From: Massilibacteroides sp.
GTDB taxonomy: Bacteria; Bacteroidota; Bacteroidia; Bacteroidales; Tannerellaceae
Direction: 5' to 3'
NCBI RefSeq assembly: GCF_028705895.1
Contig: NZ_JAQWCQ010000032.1
Location: 1 to 42,888, forward strand
DNA: 42,888 nucleotides
The position numbers were made by a program, and so were the translations under genes. How positions within the stretch are numbered: position 1 is the first letter of the stretch; each line of letters begins with the position of its first letter. Shown piece by piece: positions 9,936 through 17,895 of this stretch. Below the pieces are notes generated by a model. It was given only the letters and a program-made list of their open reading frames with translations. It was not told where the DNA came from and made no database searches.

Positions 9936-10829
9936 ATGAAAAAAAACTCTTTTATGGCTTGGGTGGAGGCCGCGAGGCCGAAAACTTTGCCGGCTTCGAT
10001 TAGTCCGGTGTTGGTGGCTTGTGCATTGGCGTGGCAGAACGGGATGTTTAAGGCTATTCCTGCTTTTTTATGTTTGATGGTGGCTTTGTTGGCACAGATT
10101 GCAAGCAATTTTGCGAATGATTACTTTGATTTTAAGAAAGGTGCAGATACAGAAGAACGCCTTGGCCCGGAACGGGCTGTGGCTTCAGGGTGGATAGAGC
10201 CGAAAGCGATGTTGAGGGCTACATTTATTGCTCTTGGGTTGGCTTGCCTCTGTGGGTGTCTATTGTTATTTTTCTCCGGCTGGGAACTGATTCCTGTGGG
10301 GATCGCCATTGCTCTTTGTGTGCTTGCTTATTCAGCCGGCCCTTTTCCTTTGGCTTATAATGGACTGGGGGATATATGCGTGCTTTTGTTTTATGGCGTG
10401 ATTCCGGTTTGTTTTACGTACTATATACAGGCGGGGAACTTTAGTTTGTTGTCATTAATACTTTCACTTGCTATCGGTTTATTGTCCGTTAATATTCTTA
10501 TTGTCAATAATTACCGTGACTATGAACAAGATAAAAAAGCACGAAAACGAACAACTATTGTTCTGTTTGGTCGTCGTTTCGGGTTGATCAGTTATCTGTT
10601 GAATGGCTCTGTTGCTTTTTTCTTAGCCCTGCCTTTAGTTGTTGGAAAAGACAGACTGACATGGCAGATAGCATTACTTGGTTTCTTTTATGTTGTTTTT
10701 TATTTTGTCTGGCGGGAAATGACGCGGACAGAAGGGAAAGCATTAAACAATATTCTGGGAAAAACAGGAATGCTTGTTTTCCTCTTTTCCGTCATACTTT
10801 CGGCCATTTTAGTTTTTACGCCTCAATAA
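9936..10829 (+). CDS. menA: 1,4-dihydroxy-2-naphthoate polyprenyltransferase
   Basis: Integral inner-membrane UbiA-family prenyltransferase that joins a polyprenyl chain to 1,4-dihydroxy-2-naphthoate with loss of CO2, giving demethylmenaquinone, a step towards the menaquinone used in anaerobic respiration. 297 residues with about eight hydrophobic helices. The first Asp-rich motif is NDYFDFKKGAD (61-71) and the second region is NNYRDYEQDKKARKRT. The N-terminal WVEAARPKTLPASI is typical of MenA rather than UbiA. Start chosen by position just after a -7 element. It stands alone between two terminators, converging on nnr. Confidence 0.93.
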   Translation: MKKNSFMAWVEAARPKTLPASISPVLVACALAWQNGMFKAIPAFLCLMVALLAQIASNFANDYFDFKKGADTEERLGPERAVASGWIEPKAMLRATFIALGLACLCGCLLLFFSGWELIPVGIAIALCVLAYSAGPFPLAYNGLGDICVLLFYGVIPVCFTYYIQAGNFSLLSLILSLAIGLLSVNILIVNNYRDYEQDKKARKRTTIVLFGRRFGLISYLLNGSVAFFLALPLVVGKDRLTWQIALLGFFYVVFYFVWREMTRTEGKALNNILGKTGMLVFLFSVILSAILVFTPQ

Positions 10830-10844
10830 AAAAAGACTTGAATA

Positions 10845-10885
10845 TTGGCAGAACTGAACTATTTTATCGTAGTTCAATTTTGCCA
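10845..10885. terminator. Imperfect hairpin between convergent menA and nnr
   Basis: TGGCA (10846-10850) pairs with TGCCA (10881-10885), and GAACTA with TAGTTC inside, with unpaired bases between. It lies in the 66-bp gap between two convergent genes, where a shared bidirectional terminator is expected. Preceded by an A run on the plus strand, but there is no long T tract after it on that strand. Confidence 0.5.
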
Positions 10886-10895
10886 GTAAATATCA

Positions 10896-12407
10896 CTATT
10901 TAATCTGCTTGAAGGCTTTTCCAAGCATATCCGTGATATCGCTTGCGATGAGACTTTCTTCTGTATGAATTACTGCGGCCAGATCTCCGGCTGCGCCATG
11001 CAGATAAACGCCAATTGTAGCAGCAACCTCCGGTTCATACCCTTGGGCAAGTAGTCCCAGAATAATTCCAGTCAAGACATCACCACTTCCTGCAGTAGCC
11101 ATGCCTGGATTGCCTGTACTATTAAAATAGATATGTCGGTTAGGCAGACAAATTGCAGTGTAAGCTCCTTTTAGAACAAGGATGATCTGATATGTGGATG
11201 CAAATTCGCGTGCTTTCATTAAGCGTTCGAAAGAAGACGGTGAACTTCCTGCTAAGCGGTCAAATTCTTTCGGATGTGGAGTCAGAATACTTCCCTGAGG
11301 TAACTGCTTCAGCATATCCTTATTTGTAGCCAGAGCATTGAGTGCATCAGCATCAATTACAAGCGGTTTTTTCGTTGTTTGAATCAGCCGCTCCAATGCT
11401 GTTGCAGTTTCCATATGTTGACCTAATCCGGGCCCGACCCCAATTGCAGAATAAGAAGAACTATCCGGTGTAACGCTGAAATGTTCCGCATGTTGATCTA
11501 CACTTGCCATAGCTTCTGGAATAGCCGTTTGAAGTGTCTGAAGACCACATTTGGGAATATGTACAGTAACTAATCCGGTCCCACTTCGTAAACACGAACG
11601 TGTGCCAAGTACGGCAGCACCCATCTTTCCTTTGCTACCGGCAACTAAGAGCGCATGCCCAAAATCTCCTTTGTGCGCAAATTTTTTCCTCGGATGAAGC
11701 ACTTCTGTGATGTCTTCTTCATTTACTAAACAGAAAGGCGTTTCCATATCTTCGATAATATCGGGATGTAAGCCAATATCCAAGACCTTCCATTCACCCA
11801 CATAAGGAAAATTATCGGCTAAAAGAAACGATAACTTAGGAAAGCCAAACGTTAAGGTAAGATCAGCTTTGATTACGGCATTCATATCATTCTGAAGATT
11901 ATCCTCTCCAAATAATCCCGAAGGAATATCAATTGCAACAATGCTGGCTTCAGATTGATTAATATAATTGACCACAGCAGCAAATCCTCCCGAAAGAGGC
12001 CTATTCAGTCCAGATCCGAATAAACCATCAATTACAATATCATTGGCCGAAAGCATAGGGGGCTCAAAGTCCTGAATAACTTCAGTAAATTCAACATGTT
12101 CAATTTCGAGCAGTTTCGTTTTATTTATCATACAATCCGGCGATAGATTTGCTGTCGGATTAAAAAGAAAGGTCTCCACGCGGTAAGACTCTTCAACTAA
12201 AAGTCTTGCTATAGCCAACGCATCGGCACCATTATTTCCTTGTCCCGCAAAAACGATGATACGATGTTGCTTTGAATAACGACGCGTAAATTCATGAACA
12301 AACTGTGTGGAAGCTCTTTCCACCAAATCAATGGAATCGATAGGTTCATTTAATATGGTATAATTGTCAATTTCTTTAACCGTACTGACAGGAAATATTT
12401 TTATCAT
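10896..12407 (-). CDS. nnr: Bifunctional NAD(P)H-hydrate epimerase / ADP-dependent NAD(P)H-hydrate dehydratase
   Basis: Repairs damaged nicotinamide cofactors. The N-terminal YjeF domain (about 1-215) epimerises R- to S-NAD(P)HX, and the C-terminal ribokinase-like domain (about 225-500) dehydrates S-NAD(P)HX using ADP. Visible motifs are GQGNNGADALAIARLL, DGLFGSGLNRPL and AIDIPSGLFGED in the first half. In the second are LTPHPKEFDRLAG and AGSGDVLTGI with Asp443, the expected catalytic Asp. The NNG-A-D-A sequence departs from the more usual NNGGDG. At 503 residues the length is standard for the fused protein. The start gives a short leader behind a TATCTTTG element. Confidence 0.93.
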   Translation of the reverse strand: MIKIFPVSTVKEIDNYTILNEPIDSIDLVERASTQFVHEFTRRYSKQHRIIVFAGQGNNGADALAIARLLVEESYRVETFLFNPTANLSPDCMINKTKLLEIEHVEFTEVIQDFEPPMLSANDIVIDGLFGSGLNRPLSGGFAAVVNYINQSEASIVAIDIPSGLFGEDNLQNDMNAVIKADLTLTFGFPKLSFLLADNFPYVGEWKVLDIGLHPDIIEDMETPFCLVNEEDITEVLHPRKKFAHKGDFGHALLVAGSKGKMGAAVLGTRSCLRSGTGLVTVHIPKCGLQTLQTAIPEAMASVDQHAEHFSVTPDSSSYSAIGVGPGLGQHMETATALERLIQTTKKPLVIDADALNALATNKDMLKQLPQGSILTPHPKEFDRLAGSSPSSFERLMKAREFASTYQIILVLKGAYTAICLPNRHIYFNSTGNPGMATAGSGDVLTGIILGLLAQGYEPEVAATIGVYLHGAAGDLAAVIHTEESLIASDITDMLGKAFKQIK

Positions 12408-12441
12408 AATAATTATGTTTATGGAGAAACACTACATATCA

Positions 12442-12449
12442 CAAAGATA
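12442..12449 (-). promoter_or_regulatory. Candidate -7 element for nnr
   Basis: On the minus strand TATCTTTG matches TAnnTTTG exactly, 35 bp before the ATG at 12407. No good -33 TTTG is seen. The rest of the 12408-12719 gap holds an AT-rich stretch (12490-12570) and the repeat cluster described at 12584-12665, but no gene. Confidence 0.45.
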
Positions 12450-12583
12450 ATCAATACTACTCTAACTTATGCACCTATCCGTATTATGGTTTGCAGGTAA
12501 GATAAAAAAATAAATTATTTATATCGATTAAATTATTATATTCCAATTATTTAAATCGGTAGTTATAATATAGTCAAGTTTTG

Positions 12584-12665
12584 AAGAGCTTCGGCAAACT
12601 TTTCAAGGCTCTTCGGCAAACTGAACTAAGAGCTTCGGCAGACTAAACCAAGAGTCTCAGCCGAA
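12584..12665. repeat. Four imperfect tandem copies of a GAGCTTCGGCAAACT-type motif
   Basis: Copies begin at 12584 (AAGAGCTTCGGCAAACT), 12605 (AAGGCTCTTCGGCAAACT), 12628 (AAGAGCTTCGGCAGACT) and 12650 (AAGAGTCTCAGCCGA, the most diverged). The spacing is 21, 23 and 22 bp. The array can also fold: 12583-12589 pairs with 12608-12614, and TCGGC plus AGACT of copy three pairs with AGTCT plus GCCGA of copy four. It lies between the stop of the TolB-like gene and the nnr promoter. It may be an RNA 3' structure or phased protein sites, and neither is proven. Confidence 0.7.
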
Positions 12666-12719
12666 AAAATGCTACGGTTTTTTTGCTATGAAATAGTATA
12701 GAGTCGGATTTTAAATTAG

Positions 12720-14183
12720 TTAGTTTACAGAATTTTCTCCAATGAATTTAGTATCTGTTTCTTCTTTTACTTTTTGCATGATATCAACTTGCGAAAAGGT
12801 GACTTTATCCGTACAAAATTCGGGGATGTTGAATGATTTCATTAGAAGTGTATAATAAGATGGATCTTTTTGAGGGAGAAGGAATGGCTTTCCTTCCATT
12901 CCGTCTTCTGATAAATAAGCAATAAACGGCCTTGTATAAAGTCCATCAATTCTCCTGCTGCTAAAGATAACCCACCGACTGTTTGATGACCATGAATGAT
13001 AGCTTTCCGTATCATTACTATTAAATGTTTTGAGAAAACGGCCTTGTTTTGTGTTCATGTCAACTAAATATAAATCAGCATCTTTATGCCATATGGGGAA
13101 CGTACCATATCCTGATACAGTGCATAGTAGATATTTACCGTCAGGAGATACTCTCGGGAAAGAAATGCTTTTATTCTCCTTCTCTGCATTAAATAATGTG
13201 TCTATCTGATTTCCGAAAGAACGGCTGTTTATGTCGAAAGAAACACTGCACAGATTGTACTTTAACCGGTTTATTGAGTCGGGAACAGGTTGTGCCTGAG
13301 CCGTACAGAAATAAAGTGTTTTACCATCGGGCGAAAATGAAGGGAATGTCTCCATATTATTCTTTGAATCCAAGAAAGGAGTTGATAAACGTTCGTTTCT
13401 CTTGATGTCATATACAAAAACATCGGATGAATGATCAAAAACTTCAACTCGTTGAGTCGGATGAAAATCCTGCGTGGTCTTATTCGTCGAAAATGCGATA
13501 AACTGACCCGAAGGATGCCAATATGGATAGACAAGAGACGGAATGTTTTTCTTAGCGTCTGGTTGGATAATCTTAATTTCTCCCTCTTGTATCAGTATTG
13601 TCCCTGCATGATTTCCACGCATGTGAAAGAGCATTTGGGACGGATCTTGCTGACAAAAAGAATGGCAATTCACACAATTATTTTGTGTCAGTTTATTCTC
13701 ATATAAAACTGTTTCTTTAAATGAACTCAACTCTCTTTGATAAATACCCATTTCGTTCCAAAGAGAATACCCGGGATCAATTAATCGGTAAGCAATATAA
13801 GAATCTATCGGTTCACGGGCAACATTGATTTTGAATGGAGCATATTCCTTTCCTCCTTTATCTGTTTTTACACAAACTGTGACTGAAAACTCATTTCCGG
13901 AAGCTACTTGAAGTAACCGTTTCCATTTTTTTAATGGAATATCGAATGTTCCATCGGTAGAATATATCTGAAATGTGAAATCTTTATGTTCAAACTTAAC
14001 GAGAGCGTCATCATTTTTTTCTTGTAAAGAAAAATTTAATGGAGCAATATTGGGCGGGATAGTCGTGTTAATATAATCAGGGAATAATTCAGGATACGTT
14101 TCTGAATGTTCCGTGATGTTAAAATTACCCGAACATGAAAGAAACGAAATGATTAAGAAAAAACAAAAACAGAGATTCTTCAT
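12720..14183 (-). CDS. TolB-like beta-propeller (PD40) lipoprotein with a CxxCH motif
   Basis: 487 residues with an export signal and a likely lipidation Cys17 (FLSC, somewhat atypical at -3). An Ig-like segment (about 45-125) leads to a Cys-rich piece with C170-x-x-C173-H174, the attachment motif for c-type haem. WD40-like/PD40 blades follow: YWHPSGQFIAFST (221-233), SFSPDGKTLYFCT, RVSPDGKYLLCTV and a final SWSSNSRWVIFSS. PD40 propellers usually bind proteins or peptides. The CxxCH suggests a covalently bound haem or a metal site, but this is inference. It starts 5 bp after the DUF6057-like gene and must be co-transcribed with it. No enzymatic role can be assigned. Confidence 0.75.
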   Translation of the reverse strand: MKNLCFCFFLIISFLSCSGNFNITEHSETYPELFPDYINTTIPPNIAPLNFSLQEKNDDALVKFEHKDFTFQIYSTDGTFDIPLKKWKRLLQVASGNEFSVTVCVKTDKGGKEYAPFKINVAREPIDSYIAYRLIDPGYSLWNEMGIYQRELSSFKETVLYENKLTQNNCVNCHSFCQQDPSQMLFHMRGNHAGTILIQEGEIKIIQPDAKKNIPSLVYPYWHPSGQFIAFSTNKTTQDFHPTQRVEVFDHSSDVFVYDIKRNERLSTPFLDSKNNMETFPSFSPDGKTLYFCTAQAQPVPDSINRLKYNLCSVSFDINSRSFGNQIDTLFNAEKENKSISFPRVSPDGKYLLCTVSGYGTFPIWHKDADLYLVDMNTKQGRFLKTFNSNDTESYHSWSSNSRWVIFSSRRIDGLYTRPFIAYLSEDGMEGKPFLLPQKDPSYYTLLMKSFNIPEFCTDKVTFSQVDIMQKVKEETDTKFIGENSVN

Positions 14184-14188
14184 AAGAA

Positions 14189-15970
14189 TTAATTGTCAAA
14201 GATTAAATATAACCAATATGTATCACCAAATTGAGCTCTCATCTCTCTCTCAAATGACGGCGTATGTTGTTTTGTTTTGGCCACCTCATTGAATGTCCGG
14301 AAATTTTGTTCGACTTTTAAACTGACTCCGTTCTTTACCCAAAATGTAGGATTGTTTCGTTCCAAAGTAACAACAGCCTCTTGATGTAAAGTCGATAATT
14401 TAGGCCAAACCGGTGTACCGTAATACAATTCTAATAGATGTCTGAAACTCTTCCTGTCTTTATTTAAAAGACACATAGCTGCAAGATATTGTATAGCAAT
14501 CTGATTTTCCGGATTATTAATAGCCAATTGCTCCAAGGTATGAACTACTTTGGAAGAGACCGCATAATTCCCGTTTCCTACAAGTGCTTTTCTTTTATTG
14601 GCTAAAGTAGTATCTTTTTCCACTTCGTTGTCACTGTATAAGAATCGCTTGAGTTCATTGGCTGAAGATTTATAATAAAAGGTTTTTTCTAAGATTGAAA
14701 TATATTTTTTAGCTACAGCATAGTTCCCGAAGATAATATTTGTTTCGATTAGTCGTAGAAGCATGTAACCGCTTCCCCCGTTTATTGAAGCCACTGTTGC
14801 TTCGAAAGCCATTTTCTGAGAGGAGGCAATATCTCCGATATGATAGTATATTTCGCTTAATAATACAGCATCGTCGATGGTTGAATCCCATTGAGGAAGA
14901 AGATCCTGCACACCTTTAGGACGTCTTTCGAAAAGTTTTTCTCCCAATAAACCCTGTTTCGCCAAAGCTAAATTTAGTATGGGGTTTAAGCGGTTTTGCA
15001 ATGCGAAAGGAGCTGTATAATTAGCTATTACATTTTGCCACTGATGATTCCGTACGAAATAAGATTGTTTCTGAAAATTGTAATATTCTCTGTCTTTAGA
15101 TAGACGTATAACATAAAAACTCACAAAGAGTAAACAAATCCCCAACGATATAAACCAATAATTCTTTACCGATGACTGTTTTACTTCCCGTTTCCCTTTC
15201 AACAAGAACAGACTTGCAACAAAGAGGATAAAAAAAACTATCCAAGGGTAATACATAGATGAGTTGTGAAGCTTGGGATCATAGTAGGTATCCGGTAATA
15301 GTAAATTTGTAACACTATCTTTTACTCCTGTTTTTAATAAAAACCAGATAGATATCAACCAGGTTAAAAGAGGAAAGACAATAATCCATGCTTTTTTTTC
15401 TCGTTTATGTAACTCATAAGGTATCATCAGGGCGATAAAAAGAGTAACGGTTGCTCCTGCTCCTGCAAAAAGAATAAAGATGAATAGTATTCCGGATAGT
15501 ATTCGTAAAACAGGTGTTTTGATTCGAGTATAAATAAACAGACATAAAAAGGTTAATAACAAAGCGATTGTTCCTTCTATTTTATAGTTTACATCAAGAT
15601 GTAATGGAATTAAAAACAAAACAGGAATAAATGAAATGACAAAAAGATTTTTGGAGACGTAGCTTTGTCTCATTGATAAATAGAACAAGACACCGATTGC
15701 AGTTAACAATAATGCGGTAAGAGCAGGACCAATAAAAGAGATGATAAAAAACTGAACACAAAACCGGGCAAGATAAGAGGATAAGCCACCATAATCAAAT
15801 AACAGTTCTTTTACATATTCCTGCGTAAATAAAAATAATTGGTATTGTTCAATATTTAAAAAGTGATATTTCCAGAATAAGTGGAAGAAGAGTAATAGCG
15901 ATAAGAAGAAGAATACTCCTCCGAAAACTACTATTGAATTGTGGTTGTTTTTGTTATAGGTTTGAGACAT
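14189..15970 (-). CDS. Large multi-pass membrane protein with C-terminal helical repeat region (DUF6057-like)
   Basis: 593 residues. The first half carries about nine hydrophobic helices, beginning IVVFGGVFFFLSLLLFF (residues 13-29), with short loops. The second half (about 295-593) is soluble and rich in paired helices of TPR character, such as LLSEIYYHIGDIASSQKMAFEA and NPENQIAIQYLAAMCLLNKD. I recognise it only as a conserved Bacteroidales family, DUF6057 by my recollection, with no known function. It is the first gene of a two-gene unit with the propeller lipoprotein. A TAACTTTG element lies 33 bp upstream of the start. The pairing suggests a membrane anchor or transporter-like partner for the propeller. 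Confidence 0.7.
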   Translation of the reverse strand: MSQTYNKNNHNSIVVFGGVFFFLSLLLFFHLFWKYHFLNIEQYQLFLFTQEYVKELLFDYGGLSSYLARFCVQFFIISFIGPALTALLLTAIGVLFYLSMRQSYVSKNLFVISFIPVLFLIPLHLDVNYKIEGTIALLLTFLCLFIYTRIKTPVLRILSGILFIFILFAGAGATVTLFIALMIPYELHKREKKAWIIVFPLLTWLISIWFLLKTGVKDSVTNLLLPDTYYDPKLHNSSMYYPWIVFFILFVASLFLLKGKREVKQSSVKNYWFISLGICLLFVSFYVIRLSKDREYYNFQKQSYFVRNHQWQNVIANYTAPFALQNRLNPILNLALAKQGLLGEKLFERRPKGVQDLLPQWDSTIDDAVLLSEIYYHIGDIASSQKMAFEATVASINGGSGYMLLRLIETNIIFGNYAVAKKYISILEKTFYYKSSANELKRFLYSDNEVEKDTTLANKRKALVGNGNYAVSSKVVHTLEQLAINNPENQIAIQYLAAMCLLNKDRKSFRHLLELYYGTPVWPKLSTLHQEAVVTLERNNPTFWVKNGVSLKVEQNFRTFNEVAKTKQHTPSFEREMRAQFGDTYWLYLIFDN

Positions 15971-16002
15971 GTGTTATGATTTTTGCAAGAATAGAGTTCC
16001 GC

Positions 16003-16010
16003 CAAAGTTA
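16003..16010 (-). promoter_or_regulatory. Candidate -7 element for the DUF6057/TolB unit
   Basis: On the minus strand TAACTTTG matches TAnnTTTG exactly, 33 bp before the ATG at 15970. No clear -33 element. The gap to the divergent sigma-factor gene (15971-16174) is T-rich on the plus strand and should also hold that gene's promoter, for which I see only poor matches such as GAACTTTG at 16140-16147. Confidence 0.45.
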
Positions 16011-16174
16011 TCTTTTTTTCGAAACAGATCTTATGATATCGCGTGATTTTTCTAATTACTCCTTTTTTTTGTCGGGAATTTTCTGAAAAGTTTTTTTGCC
16101 TTTGTGAACACAATATCTTATTTTTAACTTTTTTTGTACGAACTTTGTGCTTCTCTCAAAGTCGAATAAAGACT

Positions 16175-16726
16175 ATGGAATATAATTCTGATGACATTCT
16201 TTTGTTGAAGTTAATCAAGGAAGGAGACCAAATTGCTTTTAAGCATTTATTCTACCTTTATTCAGATTCCCTTGAGCGTTTTATTCTGTATTATATTAAT
16301 AATAGAGAGAAAGCTCAAGAGATAGTGCTTGATATATTTACTTACATATGGGAAAATAAAGAACGTTTTGAAATTCGTTTAACATTAAAAGCTTATTTAT
16401 TTCAATCAGCCAAAAACAAGGCCTTTACCTATATTCGTGATAAGAAACAGCCGGTTTATCTCGACGATGTAGATCTGTCTAATAAAATCCAAGAATATGA
16501 CACTCAATTAGAGTTAGAAGAATTATCAAACTTAATTCAGGAAGCGATATGTTTGCTTCCCGAGAAATGTCGTACGATTTTTGAAAAAAGCCGGAAGGAA
16601 CTACTTACAAATAAAGAAATTGCGGCAACGTTAAAAATATCGGAGAAAACTGTGGAGGGACAAATAACTATCGCTTTGAAAAAAATAAGAGCCTTCCTGG
16701 GTGATTCTTATTCTTATTTGTGGTGA
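16175..16726 (+). CDS. ECF-type RNA polymerase sigma-70 factor
   Basis: 183 residues, with region 2 (about 15-85, including FKHLFYLYSDSLERFILYYI and QEIVLDIFTYIWENKERF) and region 4 helix-turn-helix (about 120-178, LLPEKCRTIFEKSR and TNKEIAATLKISEKTVEGQ). It matches the expanded Bacteroides ECF family that works with FecR-type anti-sigmas and STN-bearing SusC transporters. The ATG at 16175 (MEYNSDDILL) was chosen over an in-frame ATG at 16043, because the extra residues are unlike the family and lie in the T-rich promoter region. It heads the sigma/fecR/susC/susD cassette and is expected to drive susC transcription when its ligand is imported. Confidence 0.92.
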   Translation: MEYNSDDILLLKLIKEGDQIAFKHLFYLYSDSLERFILYYINNREKAQEIVLDIFTYIWENKERFEIRLTLKAYLFQSAKNKAFTYIRDKKQPVYLDDVDLSNKIQEYDTQLELEELSNLIQEAICLLPEKCRTIFEKSRKELLTNKEIAATLKISEKTVEGQITIALKKIRAFLGDSYSYLW

Positions 16727-16771
16727 TTTAGATAAGCAAAAACATTTTTTCTTACTTCTGTTTAGGGGATG

Positions 16772-16811
16772 GTTCTCATTATTGAGTCTTATTTAATATC
16801 AATAATAGAAC
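16772..16811 (+). promoter_or_regulatory. Hairpin immediately upstream of the fecR start codon
   Basis: GTTCT plus ATTATTGA (16772-16776 and 16778-16785) pairs with TCAATAAT plus AGAAC (16799-16811). This makes a 13-bp stem with a single bulged C and a 13-nt loop. The stem ends 4 nt before the ATG at 16816, so in RNA it would cover the ribosome-entry region of the anti-sigma gene. No T tract follows, so it is not a normal terminator. Confidence 0.6.
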
Positions 16812-16815
16812 TTAA

Positions 16816-17799
16816 ATGAGAAGAAGAATTCCTTGGGACATCTTATTGCCGGCGTTTAAGCAGGAGATAACGTCTGAACAAGAAGAGCTGTTGAATATTT
16901 GGCTTGAGAAAGATGACAACTTTCAAATATACTCTGATCTACACCGACTTTGGTTAAATATAATTCGTGATAATATAGAACATCAATCCGATGTTGAGAA
17001 GCAATGGGAAAAATTAGAAAAACGAATAAATAACCAGTCATCTTCACATAAAATATTTATGTGGAAGCGTATAAGCATAGTTTCTGCTGTAGCTTCTTTT
17101 CTGATTTTGTGCTTAGGAATATTCGGGTTTTATATAAACGACGAACATTCCCCCAAAGAGCTTGTTATGCACACCTATTCTTCTCTCAATGGCAAATCAA
17201 AAGTCTTATTGCCTGACGGTTCGGTTGTTTGGTTGAATACCCAATCTTCTATAACTTATTCAGGTGCATTAAATGATGCAAAAAGACTTGTCTCTTTGCA
17301 AGGTGAAGCATACTTTGAAGTTGCGAAAGATAAAACCCGCCCGTTTATAGTTTCTTGTGATGATGCGGAAATAGAGGTGTTCGGAACGTCTTTTAATGTT
17401 AATTCCCATGAAAATGTTAAAGTAAGCCTTTTGTCGGGATCTGTGTCTGTCAAATCCGATAGTATAACAAAACAAATACATCCGGGTGAAATTGCTATCT
17501 GCGGAACCTCTGTGGATAAGATCATAGTGCAAAATAGTGATGTGACTTTTGATGCAATATGGGCGCGTGAATCAATAAATTTTGAACGAAAATCAATACG
17601 CGAACTATCCTCTTACCTTTCTAAATGGTATGGGGTTACTATTCTCTTAGACCCGACTATCCCGGATGATCAGGCTTATACTTTTAAAATAACGATAGAG
17701 CCGTTAGAAGAAATACTACGTCTGATGGCTCGAACCAACCCCATAGAATACAGTTTTGACGAAAATAATGTATTGACAATAAGACGAAAAATAACCTAA
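16816..17799 (+). CDS. FecR-family anti-sigma factor
   Basis: 327 residues, inner-membrane. A short cytoplasmic N-terminal region (1-75) should bind the sigma factor. One transmembrane helix follows (about 77-98, ISIVSAVASFLILCLGIFGF), then a periplasmic FecR domain (about 115-215; LPDGSVVWLNTQSSITY, GEAYFEVAKD, FGTSFNV) and a C-terminal DUF4974-type domain (about 255-325). The C-terminal domain resembles an STN fold and would receive the signal from the STN domain of SusC. Located 89 bp after the sigma gene and 96 bp before susC. A hairpin ends directly before its start. Confidence 0.93.
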   Translation: MRRRIPWDILLPAFKQEITSEQEELLNIWLEKDDNFQIYSDLHRLWLNIIRDNIEHQSDVEKQWEKLEKRINNQSSSHKIFMWKRISIVSAVASFLILCLGIFGFYINDEHSPKELVMHTYSSLNGKSKVLLPDGSVVWLNTQSSITYSGALNDAKRLVSLQGEAYFEVAKDKTRPFIVSCDDAEIEVFGTSFNVNSHENVKVSLLSGSVSVKSDSITKQIHPGEIAICGTSVDKIIVQNSDVTFDAIWARESINFERKSIRELSSYLSKWYGVTILLDPTIPDDQAYTFKITIEPLEEILRLMARTNPIEYSFDENNVLTIRRKIT

Positions 17800-17895
17800 A
17801 ATAATTGCCTATGAGAATAAATCTTAAATGAATATTATGAAAAAAAGGTATTAACCTAAACAAAGTTTTTTGAAATTTAATCTTAAAGTAAGTTT

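Noticed and set aside
12584-12665. CRISPR array
   Set aside because: Repeat units of about 17 nt with only 4-6 nt between them, imperfect copies and no cas genes.
16043-16174. 44-residue N-terminal extension of the sigma factor
   Set aside because: The extra residues are unlike ECF sigma factors and are encoded by the T-rich divergent promoter gap.
17837-17854. Five-codon leader ORF (MKKRY) before susC
   Set aside because: Too short and without any other attenuation structure; probably chance in A-rich sequence.
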